From: an uncultured Chthonomonas sp.
Lineage (GTDB): Bacteria > Armatimonadota > Chthonomonadetes > Chthonomonadales > CAJBBX01
Assembly (NCBI GenBank): GCA_903951425.1
Contig: CAJBBX010000086.1
Coordinates: 1 to 64,000, forward strand
DNA: 64,000 nt
Direction of reading: 5' to 3'
Shown: positions 24,901 to 33,681 of the stretch, one piece after another
Layout of the letters: every line of letters begins with the position of its first letter
Position numbering within the stretch: position 1 is the first letter of the stretch
Made by a program: the position numbers and the translations under genes
Notes under the pieces: model-generated
Seen by the model: the letters and a program-made list of their open reading frames with translations, nothing else
Told to the model about the DNA's origin: nothing
Database searches by the model: none

Positions 24901-25962
24901 TCATTCATTCAGCCGGAACGTGAAGCCACCCGCGTCCACGCCGACCTCGGCGCAGAGCCACCGAAGGCGGGTGAGGAGGCCGGCTGCCGACCCATGTGTC
25001 TCCAGGTAGAACGCGGTCTCTCCGACTGCAACGCTGTGCGGGGAGTGCATGGGCTTGCCGGGCGCCGCCTCCGGCGTCCGATTGGTGTAGCGATGGCCCG
25101 ATCGCCCAACCAATGGGACGGGTACCGCGCACGGGGCGTGGGCGACCATCCACTCGACGCCGACTAGGAGCGCCTGCCGCCATGCCTTCACAGGGGACAC
25201 GCTCCCGTCAGGACAGCGGACCTCAACAATCGAGGCATTAGTGGGGTTCAGGGTCTCATCACTGAGGGTTACCCAGCCGGTCGGTTGCAGCGGGGGCTCC
25301 GCCTTGACCGTGACGGCCACAGGCGCCGCCGATGGCTGTCCGCTGCGGGTCATCGGCGAGATGATGGCGCCGAAGACCTCCGCCTGCGTCACCGCCGTGA
25401 GGCCGGGCTGCTTCCGGGCAAGGCTCCAGATCTGCTTCACCAACGCCGAACCAGGGCTTGCCAGTTGCTCCCGCACGAAGCGTGAGAGGGTCGCTCGGCG
25501 CGCCGCCTCCGCGAGCCCGCCGCCCGTCACGCTTTCGCGCGTCAGGGCCGCGAGAAGCGCCTCCATCTCTTCCGGCTGGTCGCGGTGTGCGCGCATTGCC
25601 AGCTTGTTCGGAGGCTCCCCCGGCAGATCGAGGTCATACAGCCGCCACTCGATGCCGTTGGTGAGCGCGACCCAGCGTTGCCCGCTCTGGTGGGCGTACG
25701 GCGTCGCCTGCCGGACATGCTGCTCGGTGAGAGCGATGCTGTAGCTCTTGGCCTCCAGGAACCATGTATGCCCGGTGTTCGGCAGGATGGTGTAGTCCGG
25801 CTTCGTTCCAGCCTTGTCGGTCTCCTCCGGCACCCATTCCGTGCGCCCATAGCCGAGCACCTCAGTAAGGACGGGATCAATGATCCACCGACACGTAGCA
25901 GCTTCATTTGGTGGCGTGCCGGCCATCTCGAGGATCGCGAGGTACTGCGTGTACAGGCTCAT
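24901..25962 (-). CDS. HsdR N-terminal-like (type IV restriction-like) nuclease
   Basis: 353 residues from the ATG at 25962, preceded by AGGGGGA. The N-terminal 130 residues carry a PD-(D/E)XK nuclease like the HsdR N-terminal domain: LTEVLGYG, the metal Asp in TKPDYTILP and the ExK pair in FLEAKSYSIAL, followed by AVRPQA-like and LTNGIEWRLYDLD strands. The C-terminal part (WRQALLVGVEWMVAHA and on) is not recognised. No helicase or methylase accompanies it, so it is a stand-alone restriction-like enzyme. It converges on the PIN/Phd pair. Defence role is inferred. Confidence 0.75.
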   Translation of the reverse strand: MSLYTQYLAILEMAGTPPNEAATCRWIIDPVLTEVLGYGRTEWVPEETDKAGTKPDYTILPNTGHTWFLEAKSYSIALTEQHVRQATPYAHQSGQRWVALTNGIEWRLYDLDLPGEPPNKLAMRAHRDQPEEMEALLAALTRESVTGGGLAEAARRATLSRFVREQLASPGSALVKQIWSLARKQPGLTAVTQAEVFGAIISPMTRSGQPSAAPVAVTVKAEPPLQPTGWVTLSDETLNPTNASIVEVRCPDGSVSPVKAWRQALLVGVEWMVAHAPCAVPVPLVGRSGHRYTNRTPEAAPGKPMHSPHSVAVGETAFYLETHGSAAGLLTRLRWLCAEVGVDAGGFTFRLNE

Positions 25963-26135
25963 CAACAGGTCCCCCTTCACAGTTGGCAGCATATTCGGTC
26001 TGCTCTATCCTGTATCCTCCTTGGGCGCGGTGGCGCAGGCTGGCGCTGACGCCAACGGACGGCACAGGGTCACCCGTTGACGACTAGCCGGCACGGCATT
26101 GACGCTCCATGGGGCCCGTACAATGCCGGTGTTTC

Positions 26136-26423
26136 GTGTATCATACGTCCATTGCTACTAAGACAGTGACCCTCACCCTCGATGCCTATGAATGCCTCCG
26201 CCGGGCTAAGCGCACGCCCGGCGAGTCCTTCTCGTCTGTTGTGAGACGAGCGCAGTTTCCTGAGGACTCGATCACCGGCGCGGAGGTGCTGGAGCGGCTG
26301 ACCCGCAAGACGGCGACGCGCGAGAACATCGTAGACGACGAGACGCTGGACAGGCTGGAGGAGGCCCAGCGCAACCCACGGATGTCTTGCCCGCCCCCGG
26401 GACTGAGTCGTTCCCGTCACTAG
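26136..26423 (+). CDS. VapB-like antitoxin without visible toxin
   Basis: The conserved part begins ATKTVTLTLDAYECLRRAKR and continues GESFSSVVRRA, a ribbon-helix-helix-like DNA-binding antitoxin as in DUF217 VapB proteins. The natural start would be the codon before GCTACTAAG, which is ATT (26151-26153). An in-frame GTG at 26136 is the nearest standard start and is used here. TACAAT at 26119-26124 and TATCAT at 26139-26144 are possible -10 boxes. The C-terminus runs into an atypical Pro/Ser/Arg tail and no PIN gene follows, so this is an orphan and may be decaying. Confidence 0.55.
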   Translation: MYHTSIATKTVTLTLDAYECLRRAKRTPGESFSSVVRRAQFPEDSITGAEVLERLTRKTATRENIVDDETLDRLEEAQRNPRMSCPPPGLSRSRH

Positions 26424-26563
26424 TCCAGCAATCCACCTCCTCCGGGCGCCCGGCCTCAGTTGGCCCCCCTGCCGCAAAATCGTCCCTCGCCGCCCTTCCG
26501 GTTCTTGGCTTCCCGGCACAGTAACAGAGTGTCGGAGATCACCGGGAATGGAGGCAAGAGACA

Positions 26564-28261
26564 ATGAGCGCATCTGTACAGACGAACCACAGCAGCCAGA
26601 GCCGATCCGCCACCGATCCAGTGAGCGGGGTGCAGGCTGCGGCCGTTGAGGCGTGCCGGGCGCTGGAGCGGGCCAGGGAGGCCCGCAAGGCTCGGAACGA
26701 GCTCGACATACTCGTGGAGGAGCTCCTAGCCGAGCGCGAGATGGCCGCGGCCGATGACGACCGCACCAACGTGCGCGTACTGGATGACGCGATCCGCAAG
26801 GCGCGGCAAGCACGGGCTGCGCTGCTGGGTTCTGCAGGCAAGCCCGAGCCCGGCGTCGGCCCTGAGGCGGCCGCGGTCGAGCCGTCCGCTACCCCGAGCC
26901 GCGAGGAGCGCAAGGCCGTCTCCACCAGGGCGCTGGCCAGCATCGCCGACCTGCGCGAGGCGTGGAACGCGCTGGCCGCCGCCGGGTTCTGCAACCCTGA
27001 GACAGGCATCGAGCGGCCCAGACTGCTGCGCGCCCGGGGGCTCCTGTGCGGTGTGGCGGCTGTGGTCGCCCGAGCCGTGGACGATGGCGCCGACGGGGCA
27101 GCGCGCGACGCGGCCGAGCCGCTGATGGCTGAGATCACGGAGTGCATGGGCCAGGCGGGAGCGCCCTGGCAGGCGCCGGACGCTTGTGTGCTGGCAACGC
27201 TGGGCGGGTCGCTGACCCCGGTCGTTCGCCTTGAGCGGCTGGCGCAGGCCTACGAGACGGGCGCGCAGGCGCAGGAGGCATGGAACCGGTACCTGCTGAT
27301 CCGAGGCGACCTGAACGGTGGACGGAAGGTCCTGTTGGAGCACGTGGCAGCGGCGCAGTCCCTGCTCTTCAAGGCTCTCCGGGGCTGCTCCGTTTCGGAC
27401 GTCCTCCAGAACACGCTCTACACCGACCTTGAGGGCGAGGCGCGCCGCGAGCAGTTCTACCTGGTCCACCTCTCGTCAAGCTCCGACGAGGCGCAGGCCC
27501 GTGAGCTGGCGGACGGGTTGCCGCAGGCCCTGGTGGACGCGGAGGCCGCGGCGGTTGAAGGGCGTGCCGCCGACGTCAGGAAGCAGCGGCGAGCGCGGGC
27601 GGTGGAAGCCGTGCTGCGGTTGCTCTCCGCCAAGCCTGACCTGGGGAGCCACGAGCACCGGATGGCGGCTGACCGGGCCGAGATCCTGCCGCTGCTGCAG
27701 GAGTTGCTGGACTCCGGCGAGCCCGCCTCCAGCCGCCTGGTCCGGGATGCGCTGGTCGGGCACGACCGGGCCCTGCTGGAGGGCGACCCGGCGGTGGCGT
27801 CGGTACTGGCCGAGGTGCAGAAGGAGCGCGAGCGGCGCGGCATCGGCGTCGAGCCGCAGCCCGAGGAGGAGGAGGATCCCGAACTCACCGACGAGGAGAT
27901 GCTCCGGATGACGGCCGAGGTGATGCCGCGAGTGGAGGGCCGTTCGCTGCTGCTGCTTGGAGGCACGCCGCGCAAGCGCCTCTGCGACCAGATCAAACGC
28001 GCGCTGAACTGCGACGACGTGGTCTGGCCGCCCAGCAAGAAGAGCGACTCGCCCAGCCGGCACGAGCCCGACGTGCGGCGCGCCGACGTGGTGGTGCTGA
28101 TCAAGAACTTCGCCCGCCACGGCACCGGCGACATGGCCCGCGATGTGACCCGCGAGACCGGCGCGGACTTCCTGATGCTCCCCAGCGGCTACGGCCTGAA
28201 CCAGGTGATCTACCAGCTCCACCGCTACTTCTCGGGCTGCCGGCGGGAGGCCGAAGCGTAG
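26564..28261 (+). CDS. Helical protein with DUF2325-like C-terminal domain
   Basis: 565 residues. About 450 residues are charged and helical, with long coiled-coil stretches (ARKARNELDILVEELLAERE, ADVRKQRRARAVEAVLRLL). An acidic linker EEEEDPELTDEEM follows. The last 95 residues have a Rossmann-like DUF2325 pattern: SLLLLGGTPRKRLCDQ, PSRHEPDVRRADVVVLI, NFARHGTGDMARDV and MLPSGYGLNQVIYQL. DUF2325 is of unknown function and is sometimes seen in phage, plasmid or defence contexts. The gene ends in a strong hairpin and stands alone, next to the restriction-like and toxin-antitoxin genes. Confidence 0.65.
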   Translation: MSASVQTNHSSQSRSATDPVSGVQAAAVEACRALERAREARKARNELDILVEELLAEREMAAADDDRTNVRVLDDAIRKARQARAALLGSAGKPEPGVGPEAAAVEPSATPSREERKAVSTRALASIADLREAWNALAAAGFCNPETGIERPRLLRARGLLCGVAAVVARAVDDGADGAARDAAEPLMAEITECMGQAGAPWQAPDACVLATLGGSLTPVVRLERLAQAYETGAQAQEAWNRYLLIRGDLNGGRKVLLEHVAAAQSLLFKALRGCSVSDVLQNTLYTDLEGEARREQFYLVHLSSSSDEAQARELADGLPQALVDAEAAAVEGRAADVRKQRRARAVEAVLRLLSAKPDLGSHEHRMAADRAEILPLLQELLDSGEPASSRLVRDALVGHDRALLEGDPAVASVLAEVQKERERRGIGVEPQPEEEEDPELTDEEMLRMTAEVMPRVEGRSLLLLGGTPRKRLCDQIKRALNCDDVVWPPSKKSDSPSRHEPDVRRADVVVLIKNFARHGTGDMARDVTRETGADFLMLPSGYGLNQVIYQLHRYFSGCRREAEA

Positions 28262-28278
28262 CGTCGGTCCATCGGGTG

Positions 28279-28311
28279 GGCGGCGTCACGAGGAGGGCTT
28301 GTGACGCCGCC
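28279..28311 (+). terminator. Hairpin after the DUF2325-like gene
   Basis: GGCGGCGTCAC (28279-28289) and GTGACGCCGCC (28301-28311) form an 11-bp stem around an 11-base loop, 18 bases after the stop. No T-run. Confidence 0.6.
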
Positions 28312-28327
28312 TCCCATGCGGCGTGGC

Positions 28328-28356
28328 TTGACACCGGCCGGCCGGCGGGGTACCCT
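28328..28356 (+). promoter_or_regulatory. Sigma-70-type promoter of the GntR/LacI gene
   Basis: TTGACA (28328-28333), exactly 17 bases, TACCCT (28351-28356). The ATG follows 57 bases later with GAAGGAGAG as ribosome binding site. Confidence 0.7.
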
Positions 28357-28412
28357 CTCGTCACATTTCGGTATGACCAGAACCGGACAGCGGATCACCG
28401 AAGGAGAGAGAG

Positions 28413-29549
28413 ATGCCCGCCGCCGACCGTGCCGCAGCGTGGCTCCGCGACGCGATCGCGAGAGGTGATTTCCCGTCCGGGGCGTGGCTCCCCGCAGAGC
28501 GGGACCTGGCGGAGCGGATCGGGGTTGGGCGTCCGGCAGTCCGGGAGGCGATCGCCGCGCTTCTGCGGGAGGGCGTCTTGGAGCGACGCCCGGGCGGGCG
28601 TCCCCGCATCGCGTCGTGGGCGGCTGGCTCCTACGGGCGGGCATCGACGTCCGCCGCCGGTCGTTTCATCGTAGCTGCGGTGATCCCGCAGCCGCCGACC
28701 TACACGACGGCCCATGCCATCCAGGCGGGCCTCAGCAGGGCGCTCGGCGGCTCAACCCCCCGCCCTGGCTTGCTGGTCTATGATTCGTACCTCGCGGGCC
28801 CACTCGGCCCTGGGCTGGGCGTCCATCCGGAGATTGAGGCGTTCCACAGGGCGGAGGCCGAGGGCGCCGCCGGTGTCGTGGTATGGGGCTGCGGCGCCGA
28901 CGGGGCCGAGGAGATGCTCCTCAGGATGCAGAGATCGGGCATGGCCGTTGTGTTCGTCGACCATCGGCCGAAGAGCCTGGCGTTCGATTTCGTGGGCGTG
29001 GAGAACCGCTCGGGCATCCGGGCTGCGGTGGAGCACCTCCACGCGCTCGGGCATCGGCGCATCGCCTACCTTTCGCATCCCGATCGCGGCTCCGCAGTCG
29101 TCGAGCGCGAAGAGGGATACACGGAGGCGCTCCACGACCTCGGGCACCGGGCCGACCCGGCGATGCTCTATCGGGGTGGACGTTCGCTTTCGGTCCGCGC
29201 CCGCGAGGCGTTGGAGCAGTTCATGGCCCACCCGACACCCCCGACCGCGGTGGTCGCCGTCAACGACCTGCACGCCTTTGAGCTCATCCAGGCCGCACAG
29301 GAGCGCGGGCTTAAGGTGCCCGGGAACCTGAGCGTCGTCGGCTTCGACGATGCCGAGCAGTTCTCGCCCCATCAGTCCATGCTGACCACGGTGCGGCAAC
29401 CGTTCCGCGAGATCGGGTACTGCGCAGGGGAGCTGCTGCTCAGGCGCATCGCCGAGGGGTCGGCTCCTGTCGGCATCCGTATACACACGCTACTGGCGCC
29501 AACCTTGACGGTGCGAACCACGACGGCTCGACCGTCCAGGAGGAGCTGA
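28413..29549 (+). CDS. GntR-type HTH - LacI-type ligand-binding regulator
   Basis: 378 residues. The N-terminal winged helix is of GntR type (WLRDAIARGDFPSGAWLPAE, RIGVGRPAVREAIAALLREG). Residues from about 85 form a periplasmic-binding-like sugar-sensing domain (VAVVAVNDLHAFELIQAAQE, VPGNLSVVGFDDAEQFSPHQ), as in AraR-like repressors. A sugar or sugar derivative is the likely effector. The C-terminal 20 residues (TVRTTTARPSRRS) overlap a remnant of a pseudopilin gene in another frame, so the original end may have been altered by a recombination. Confidence 0.88.
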   Translation: MPAADRAAAWLRDAIARGDFPSGAWLPAERDLAERIGVGRPAVREAIAALLREGVLERRPGGRPRIASWAAGSYGRASTSAAGRFIVAAVIPQPPTYTTAHAIQAGLSRALGGSTPRPGLLVYDSYLAGPLGPGLGVHPEIEAFHRAEAEGAAGVVVWGCGADGAEEMLLRMQRSGMAVVFVDHRPKSLAFDFVGVENRSGIRAAVEHLHALGHRRIAYLSHPDRGSAVVEREEGYTEALHDLGHRADPAMLYRGGRSLSVRAREALEQFMAHPTPPTAVVAVNDLHAFELIQAAQERGLKVPGNLSVVGFDDAEQFSPHQSMLTTVRQPFREIGYCAGELLLRRIAEGSAPVGIRIHTLLAPTLTVRTTTARPSRRS

Positions 29550-29752
29550 CCGCCGGCTGCAAACCGGCACAGCCCATCGGCGCGGCCGGCGCGCGGCACG
29601 ACCCGCATCCCGGCATCCCGGCGGGCATGTCGATGTACCTGCTGGCCGATGGCCATGTGAAGTTCCTTCACGCGGAGTCGGTGGCGGCCAATTGGGCTCC
29701 CGTCAGCAACACGGTACTGGGCAACCTGGCAGCGACCTTCGCCCTGTGGTAG
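29498..29752 (+). pseudogene. C-terminal remnant of a pseudopilin-like gene
   Basis: In the frame ending at the TAG at 29750-29752 there are about 84 sense codons without a start. They include NLDGANHDGSTVQEE, MSMYLLADGHVKFLHAESV and VSNTVLGNLAATFALW. The ADGHVKFL block is the C-terminal signature of the DUF1559/H-X9-DG pseudopilin group abundant in Planctomycetes and Armatimonadota. The 5' part is absent and the fragment overlaps the regulator gene end, so it is a truncated leftover. Confidence 0.7.
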
Positions 29753-29777
29753 GCTAACGCCCGGCCGGAGGGAATGG

Positions 29778-30812
29778 ATGAGAGCCATATCAGCGCATGC
29801 CTTGGCGGTACTGAACGACCCGCGGCTCATCGCCGCCCGGGACCGGGGCTACGCGCGGCTGGAACGAGTGGGCGGCCCTGATGCCGTGGCGCAGCCGTTC
29901 GTGCTCTGGGGCGCCTATGGCTCGTCGCCTGCCGATCCCATGGCCGAGCCGGAGAGGTGGCTCACCGAGGCGCTGGAGGACCTGGCAGCGCAGGCGGAGC
30001 GCCTGCTGGACGAGGAGGTGTTCAGGCCGCCCTGCGTGGAGTTCGGACCCTACGGCGTCCACTTCATCGACCGCCTGTTTGGTGCGCACGTGCACTTCCA
30101 CGAGGGCCAGTGGTGGTCGGAGTGCCTCGGAGCCCCCGTTGGCTCGTTGCAGACCCCTGACCTGCGGGATGACCCGACATGGGATCCGGCCAGGCTCGTC
30201 GCCGAGGCCTTCGTGAGCGCCGGCGTGAGCGTGCCCGTACTGGGCCTGCCCACCCTCAGCAGCGCCCTGAACGTGGCCGTGAACCTCTACGGCGAGGCGT
30301 TCCTCATGGCGATGCAGGCCGAGCCCGAGGCCGCCCGGCGCGACCTGACGACGATCAACGACCTCCTCCGCTCGATCCACGGCTGGTACCGGCGCACAGT
30401 TCCGGCCGCCCAACTCCAGCAGGTGGTGGTCGCCCAACGCCTGCAACCGCCGGGGTGCGGGCAGCTCTGCGGCTGCACCACGGCGCTCCTTTCGGCGCAC
30501 GCCTACGCCGATCTCGTCGCCCCGCACGATGCCGCGCTGCTCGGAGACTATCCGCATGGCGGGATGATCCACCTGTGCGGCGCGCATACGCAGCACCTCG
30601 GCACCTGGAGCGCGATGCCTGAGCTCCGGGCCGTCCAGCTCAACGATCGGGCCGCAGCCGATCTGGAGGCCTACTTCCATCGCCTGCGGCCGGACCAGGT
30701 GATCTACCTGAACCCATGCGACGAGATGCCCCTGGAGCAGGCCCTGGCCATCACGGGCGGCAAGCGCCTCGTGGTGGTGGCCAACGGACTCGGCGGAGCG
30801 GCGCGGCATTGA
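29778..30812 (+). CDS. Uroporphyrinogen-decarboxylase-like (URO-D fold) protein
   Basis: 344 residues, cytosolic TIM barrel. Stretches such as EFGPYGVHFIDRLFGAHVHF, PVLGLPTLSSALNVAVNLYG, GGMIHLCGAHTQHLG and LRAVQLNDRA fit the URO-D/corrinoid methyltransferase superfamily used widely outside haem synthesis. The HLCGAH Cys/His pair may bind Zn, as in methyltransferase members. No corrinoid protein gene is nearby, so the substrate is unknown. Confidence 0.72.
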   Translation: MRAISAHALAVLNDPRLIAARDRGYARLERVGGPDAVAQPFVLWGAYGSSPADPMAEPERWLTEALEDLAAQAERLLDEEVFRPPCVEFGPYGVHFIDRLFGAHVHFHEGQWWSECLGAPVGSLQTPDLRDDPTWDPARLVAEAFVSAGVSVPVLGLPTLSSALNVAVNLYGEAFLMAMQAEPEAARRDLTTINDLLRSIHGWYRRTVPAAQLQQVVVAQRLQPPGCGQLCGCTTALLSAHAYADLVAPHDAALLGDYPHGGMIHLCGAHTQHLGTWSAMPELRAVQLNDRAAADLEAYFHRLRPDQVIYLNPCDEMPLEQALAITGGKRLVVVANGLGGAARH

Positions 30813-31066
30813 ACAGGCGGGCGGCCATCAAGGCGCCCGGAGGCTGCATCGCAACCGACCGAAGCCAGGGAGCGCGGTAGCTCAAACCGACCGCCTTCGA
30901 CCGAACCCACGGGCAGCAGCGGCGCCACGTAGCTGTGTGGAGGCCTGCCCATCATCCGCTGGGCGTGCGCAGGTTGTGTGCCTCCACGCGGCGCTCACAT
31001 CTGTCGCGGATATGGACGCGCGCCGGTGTGTGAAAGCGCTCGCGAGTGAGCCACGCGCACGCTCGG

Positions 31067-31462
31067 TCAGGTCCACCTCTTCGCCGCGACACCCATCAGG
31101 AGGGCCGTAATCCCGGCTGACGCCGCCAGAGAAAGGGCCTCCAGAGCCGCAGTCAGCAGCATCGCGGGCGGTGTGCTGGGTCGGCGTAGAACCAAGACGA
31201 GGGGAACCACGTACACCGCCAGGGCGGTGGCCGCAGCGTACCAGCCGCACCTTCGGGTTTCCCACTTGGCTGCGGCACAACAGGCCGCTGCCAGGACGGC
31301 GACGGCTGAACCGATGCCGAGCGTAAGCCCGGCATACCGCGTCAGGCTGAAGCTGCTGGTGATCCCGATGCCGAACCTGATGATTGCAGCTGCATACGAT
31401 GCTGTTGGCCCGATGATGAGCAGTCCAAGAAACACACTTGCCCAGATGCCGCGCCGGGTCAT
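31067..31462 (-). CDS. Small four-helix membrane protein
   Basis: 131 residues with four predicted membrane helices ([66 protein letters not shown]). Its ATG overlaps the pseudopilin stop (ATGA at 31459-31462), so it is translated with it. No family is recognised. It is the last gene of the redox/pseudopilin cluster and may anchor or export its products. Confidence 0.7.
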   Translation of the reverse strand: MTRRGIWASVFLGLLIIGPTASYAAAIIRFGIGITSSFSLTRYAGLTLGIGSAVAVLAAACCAAAKWETRRCGWYAAATALAVYVVPLVLVLRRPSTPPAMLLTAALEALSLAASAGITALLMGVAAKRWT

Positions 31463-32127
31463 GGCCGTACGCCTGCCTGGGGGCTTGCCGCCGGACTAGT
31501 CGCAGGCTCGGGGCCATCACAGAACAGCTTCCAGGGATGGGCGGTAATGGCGAAGGGCTCGTGGATCCAGTGGACCTGGCGAACGACAACGGCTCCGTCC
31601 TTCTGGAGGCGGAGCACGACGCCCTCGAAGCTGAGCAACGACTCACTCGCTGCCGGAGGCCGCATCTGGCGCTCGCCGTGCAGTTGGCACGCGACGGCGC
31701 CGGAGCTGCCCTCATAGGCTTCGAGCGCGCTCCATGAAGCATCCTTCCACTGCCAGGCCGTCAAGTACGAGTACTTCAACGTTTCCGGCGCCGATCCACC
31801 ACACGCCTCGTAGTAGAGGCCACCCCAGTTGCCGGTAGGATCGAGCGCACAGTGTACGATTGTGTCCTGGCCCGTGCCGCCGGACTCCATCAGCGACTGC
31901 ATTGATGGCGGCCGGGACCCATAGTCCTCGTGATACATGCGCTCAGCCAGGCCGATCTGGCGCAAGTTTGACGTACACGTGGCACGATGGGCCTGCCTGC
32001 GAGCTGAGCCTACGGCCGGCAAAACCAGGCCCGCAAGGACGCCCACGATACCTATGACCACCAGGAGTTCCACGAGAGTGATGCCTCTTGCATCCGCCGA
32101 GGCGGTTACCGCGCCAAGTGTACGCAT
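31459..32127 (-). CDS. Type II/IV pseudopilin-like protein
   Basis: 222 residues from the ATG at 32127, preceded by GGAGGCTGAG. The prepilin N-terminus reads [20 protein letters not shown]: cleavage after Gly, methylation site, Glu5 in place, with Ile instead of the usual Phe at +1. The next block [20 protein letters not shown] is typical of the pseudopilins of Planctomycetes and Armatimonadota. The C-terminal region has [20 protein letters not shown] and an HPWKLFCDG end. It lies downstream of the Cys-rich secreted protein and before the membrane protein. Confidence 0.85.
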   Translation of the reverse strand: MRTLGAVTASADARGITLVELLVVIGIVGVLAGLVLPAVGSARRQAHRATCTSNLRQIGLAERMYHEDYGSRPPSMQSLMESGGTGQDTIVHCALDPTGNWGGLYYEACGGSAPETLKYSYLTAWQWKDASWSALEAYEGSSGAVACQLHGERQMRPPAASESLLSFEGVVLRLQKDGAVVVRQVHWIHEPFAITAHPWKLFCDGPEPATSPAASPQAGVRP

Positions 32128-32273
32128 CTCAGCCTCCACGGTCCATTGGGCGCGCCGCAGATCGACCAGGCCGACCAGCGGTGCTGCCTTGAGAGAGCGA
32201 TTGTGCGTTGTGCGCACCGCGAGCAGAGGGTGCGCCGAGGGCCCGAGGGCGACTCGGCGCACCGATCAGCGCC

Positions 32274-32603
32274 CTACTGCTCCGGTGGCAAGCAGGTATT
32301 GCCAGGACAGGTGGACGAGCCCCCGATCGTGTTGCAGCATCCGTCTGCTTCGTTCTGCTTCACGCACTGAACGGAGTAACCAGTGTTGCATTCCGTTCTG
32401 TACCATTCCGCATAATACTCGAAGTTGGCAAGACATAGACTCGTGAAACAGATCGATGGTGATTCGCTCTGACACTTGAGCGAACTGCGCAGAGTTGGTT
32501 CACCACAGCCAGTGCAGACTGAGACCCCTAGGGACAGTGTCGGAACAAACAGGACACCGGCCAGCAGGGCAGACGCGAGTACCCGTAAAGATCGCCTCGC
32601 AAC
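32274..32603 (-). CDS. Secreted Cys-rich small protein without a standard start codon
   Basis: 109 sense codons in the same frame as, and immediately after, the TGA TGA that ends the thioredoxin-like gene. The deduced protein starts (V/M)ARRSLRVLASALLAGVLF, a good signal peptide. The mature part has 11 Cys: VSVCTGCGE, SLKC, SICFTSLCL, TECNTG, VQCVK, DGCCNT, STCPGNTC. A near-perfect anti-SD match AAGGAGGTGAT ends the upstream gene. At six bases spacing from GGAGG the codon is GTT (32601-32603), not ATG, GTG or TTG. Either GTT is used, or the start was lost recently. A mutated structural protein, toxin or modified peptide are all possible. Confidence 0.6.
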   Translation of the reverse strand, partial: VARRSLRVLASALLAGVLFVPTLSLGVSVCTGCGEPTLRSSLKCQSESPSICFTSLCLANFEYYAEWYRTECNTGYSVQCVKQNEADGCCNTIGGSSTCPGNTCLPPEQ

Positions 32604-32606
32604 TCA

Positions 32607-33656
32607 TCACCTCCTTCCTCCCGGTACGCTACCGGTTGATGTACTGCCAGATCGTCGGTCGTGTGTTCGCGAGGTCAGCAGAACGGCAGATCCTAGCTCA
32701 GCCTCCAGCAACCCGTTGACTGCTGCTTCAATCGGCATTGTCACGAAAACCCTGCCACGCTGCGCGAGCACAACGCTGCTGCCAAACTGACGAAACGCCT
32801 CCTCCGTGCCTAAGGAGTGCACATCCAGGTTAGCGGTGCTCACGAGGTCCCGCGGCTTTGTGCGCGGATTGCATGTTAGTGCCATGAACCGTGCATTTCT
32901 GGCACAGCGAAAGCGAGATGCCTGACCTAGTATAAAGGTGTCCTCCTGATCATTGCCGCTCAGGAGCATTATGACCACAATGCCCGTTCGGGACCCTGCA
33001 AGAAGGTTCGTGCGTTTGCCGAGTCTATCACGTATCCAGAGTTGTGTCGAGGTGAAGCGATGCACCTGTGTTATGGCAACGGAATCTGGTCGCGCACCAC
33101 TGAAGTGTGCGAGGAGCACGTCCGACAAGTAGCTAGAGCCTCCGGCGGTGGGACTGTGGCCGGAGCCAACTAGCCGTACGCGGGCACAGGGATCGGTAAG
33201 CACGTATGCCGGAGCGTACCGCCCCAGCCCCATGCTACTGGCAACCGTGCCCATCGGATCGACGCCGATGGCACATGCTGTGCCCAACTGGCGTGCATAG
33301 TTGCGGGCTGCGGCAGCGGGATCACCGATGAGGGGACGGCCGGCCAGCACAACTACGATTCGAACGTGGGGCCGCAGCACCTTGCTAGCACGGTCTAGGC
33401 ACCGAAGTTCGCGCTGACATGGGGTGCACCACGTGTTTGCCATCACAAGCAACGTCCACTTGCCACGCAAGCCGGCATCGGTCAGGTTTCCACCGTGAGC
33501 CAAAGCGATGCCGAATCCTGGCATCGGAGCCAGATACGCCAGCGGTGCTTGCCTGGCGAGCGCCTGGCTGTCGGCGATGCGGTGGCGCTCACGCCGACTG
33601 CCAACCAGCAAGCAGATGGCAAGGAACGCCAGGATTGCTAGCGCTGCCGGTACCAT
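32607..33656 (-). CDS. TlpA/redoxin-type thioredoxin-fold protein, membrane-anchored
   Basis: 349 residues. One N-terminal membrane anchor (MVPAALAILAFLAICLLVG). A thioredoxin-like domain has ANTWCTPCQRELRCLD (CxxC redox centre) and a cis-Pro-type loop near YAPAYVLTDPCARVR. About 150 further residues with several Cys follow, without a recognised family (ASRFRCARNARFMALTC). The active site would face the periplasm. Its last codons hold the ribosome binding site of the Cys-rich secreted gene, so the two are tightly linked. A role in disulfide handling of that protein is inference. Confidence 0.75.
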   Translation of the reverse strand: MVPAALAILAFLAICLLVGSRRERHRIADSQALARQAPLAYLAPMPGFGIALAHGGNLTDAGLRGKWTLLVMANTWCTPCQRELRCLDRASKVLRPHVRIVVVLAGRPLIGDPAAAARNYARQLGTACAIGVDPMGTVASSMGLGRYAPAYVLTDPCARVRLVGSGHSPTAGGSSYLSDVLLAHFSGARPDSVAITQVHRFTSTQLWIRDRLGKRTNLLAGSRTGIVVIMLLSGNDQEDTFILGQASRFRCARNARFMALTCNPRTKPRDLVSTANLDVHSLGTEEAFRQFGSSVVLAQRGRVFVTMPIEAAVNGLLEAELGSAVLLTSRTHDRRSGSTSTGSVPGGRR

Positions 33657-33681
33657 GCGTGCTGCACCGCCATTCCCTCGG

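Noticed and set aside
30860-30910. tRNA-like string GGTAGCTCAAACCGACCG
   Set aside because: It resembles a D-arm start, but the GG loop, anticodon stem and T-arm cannot be formed. No tRNA is called.
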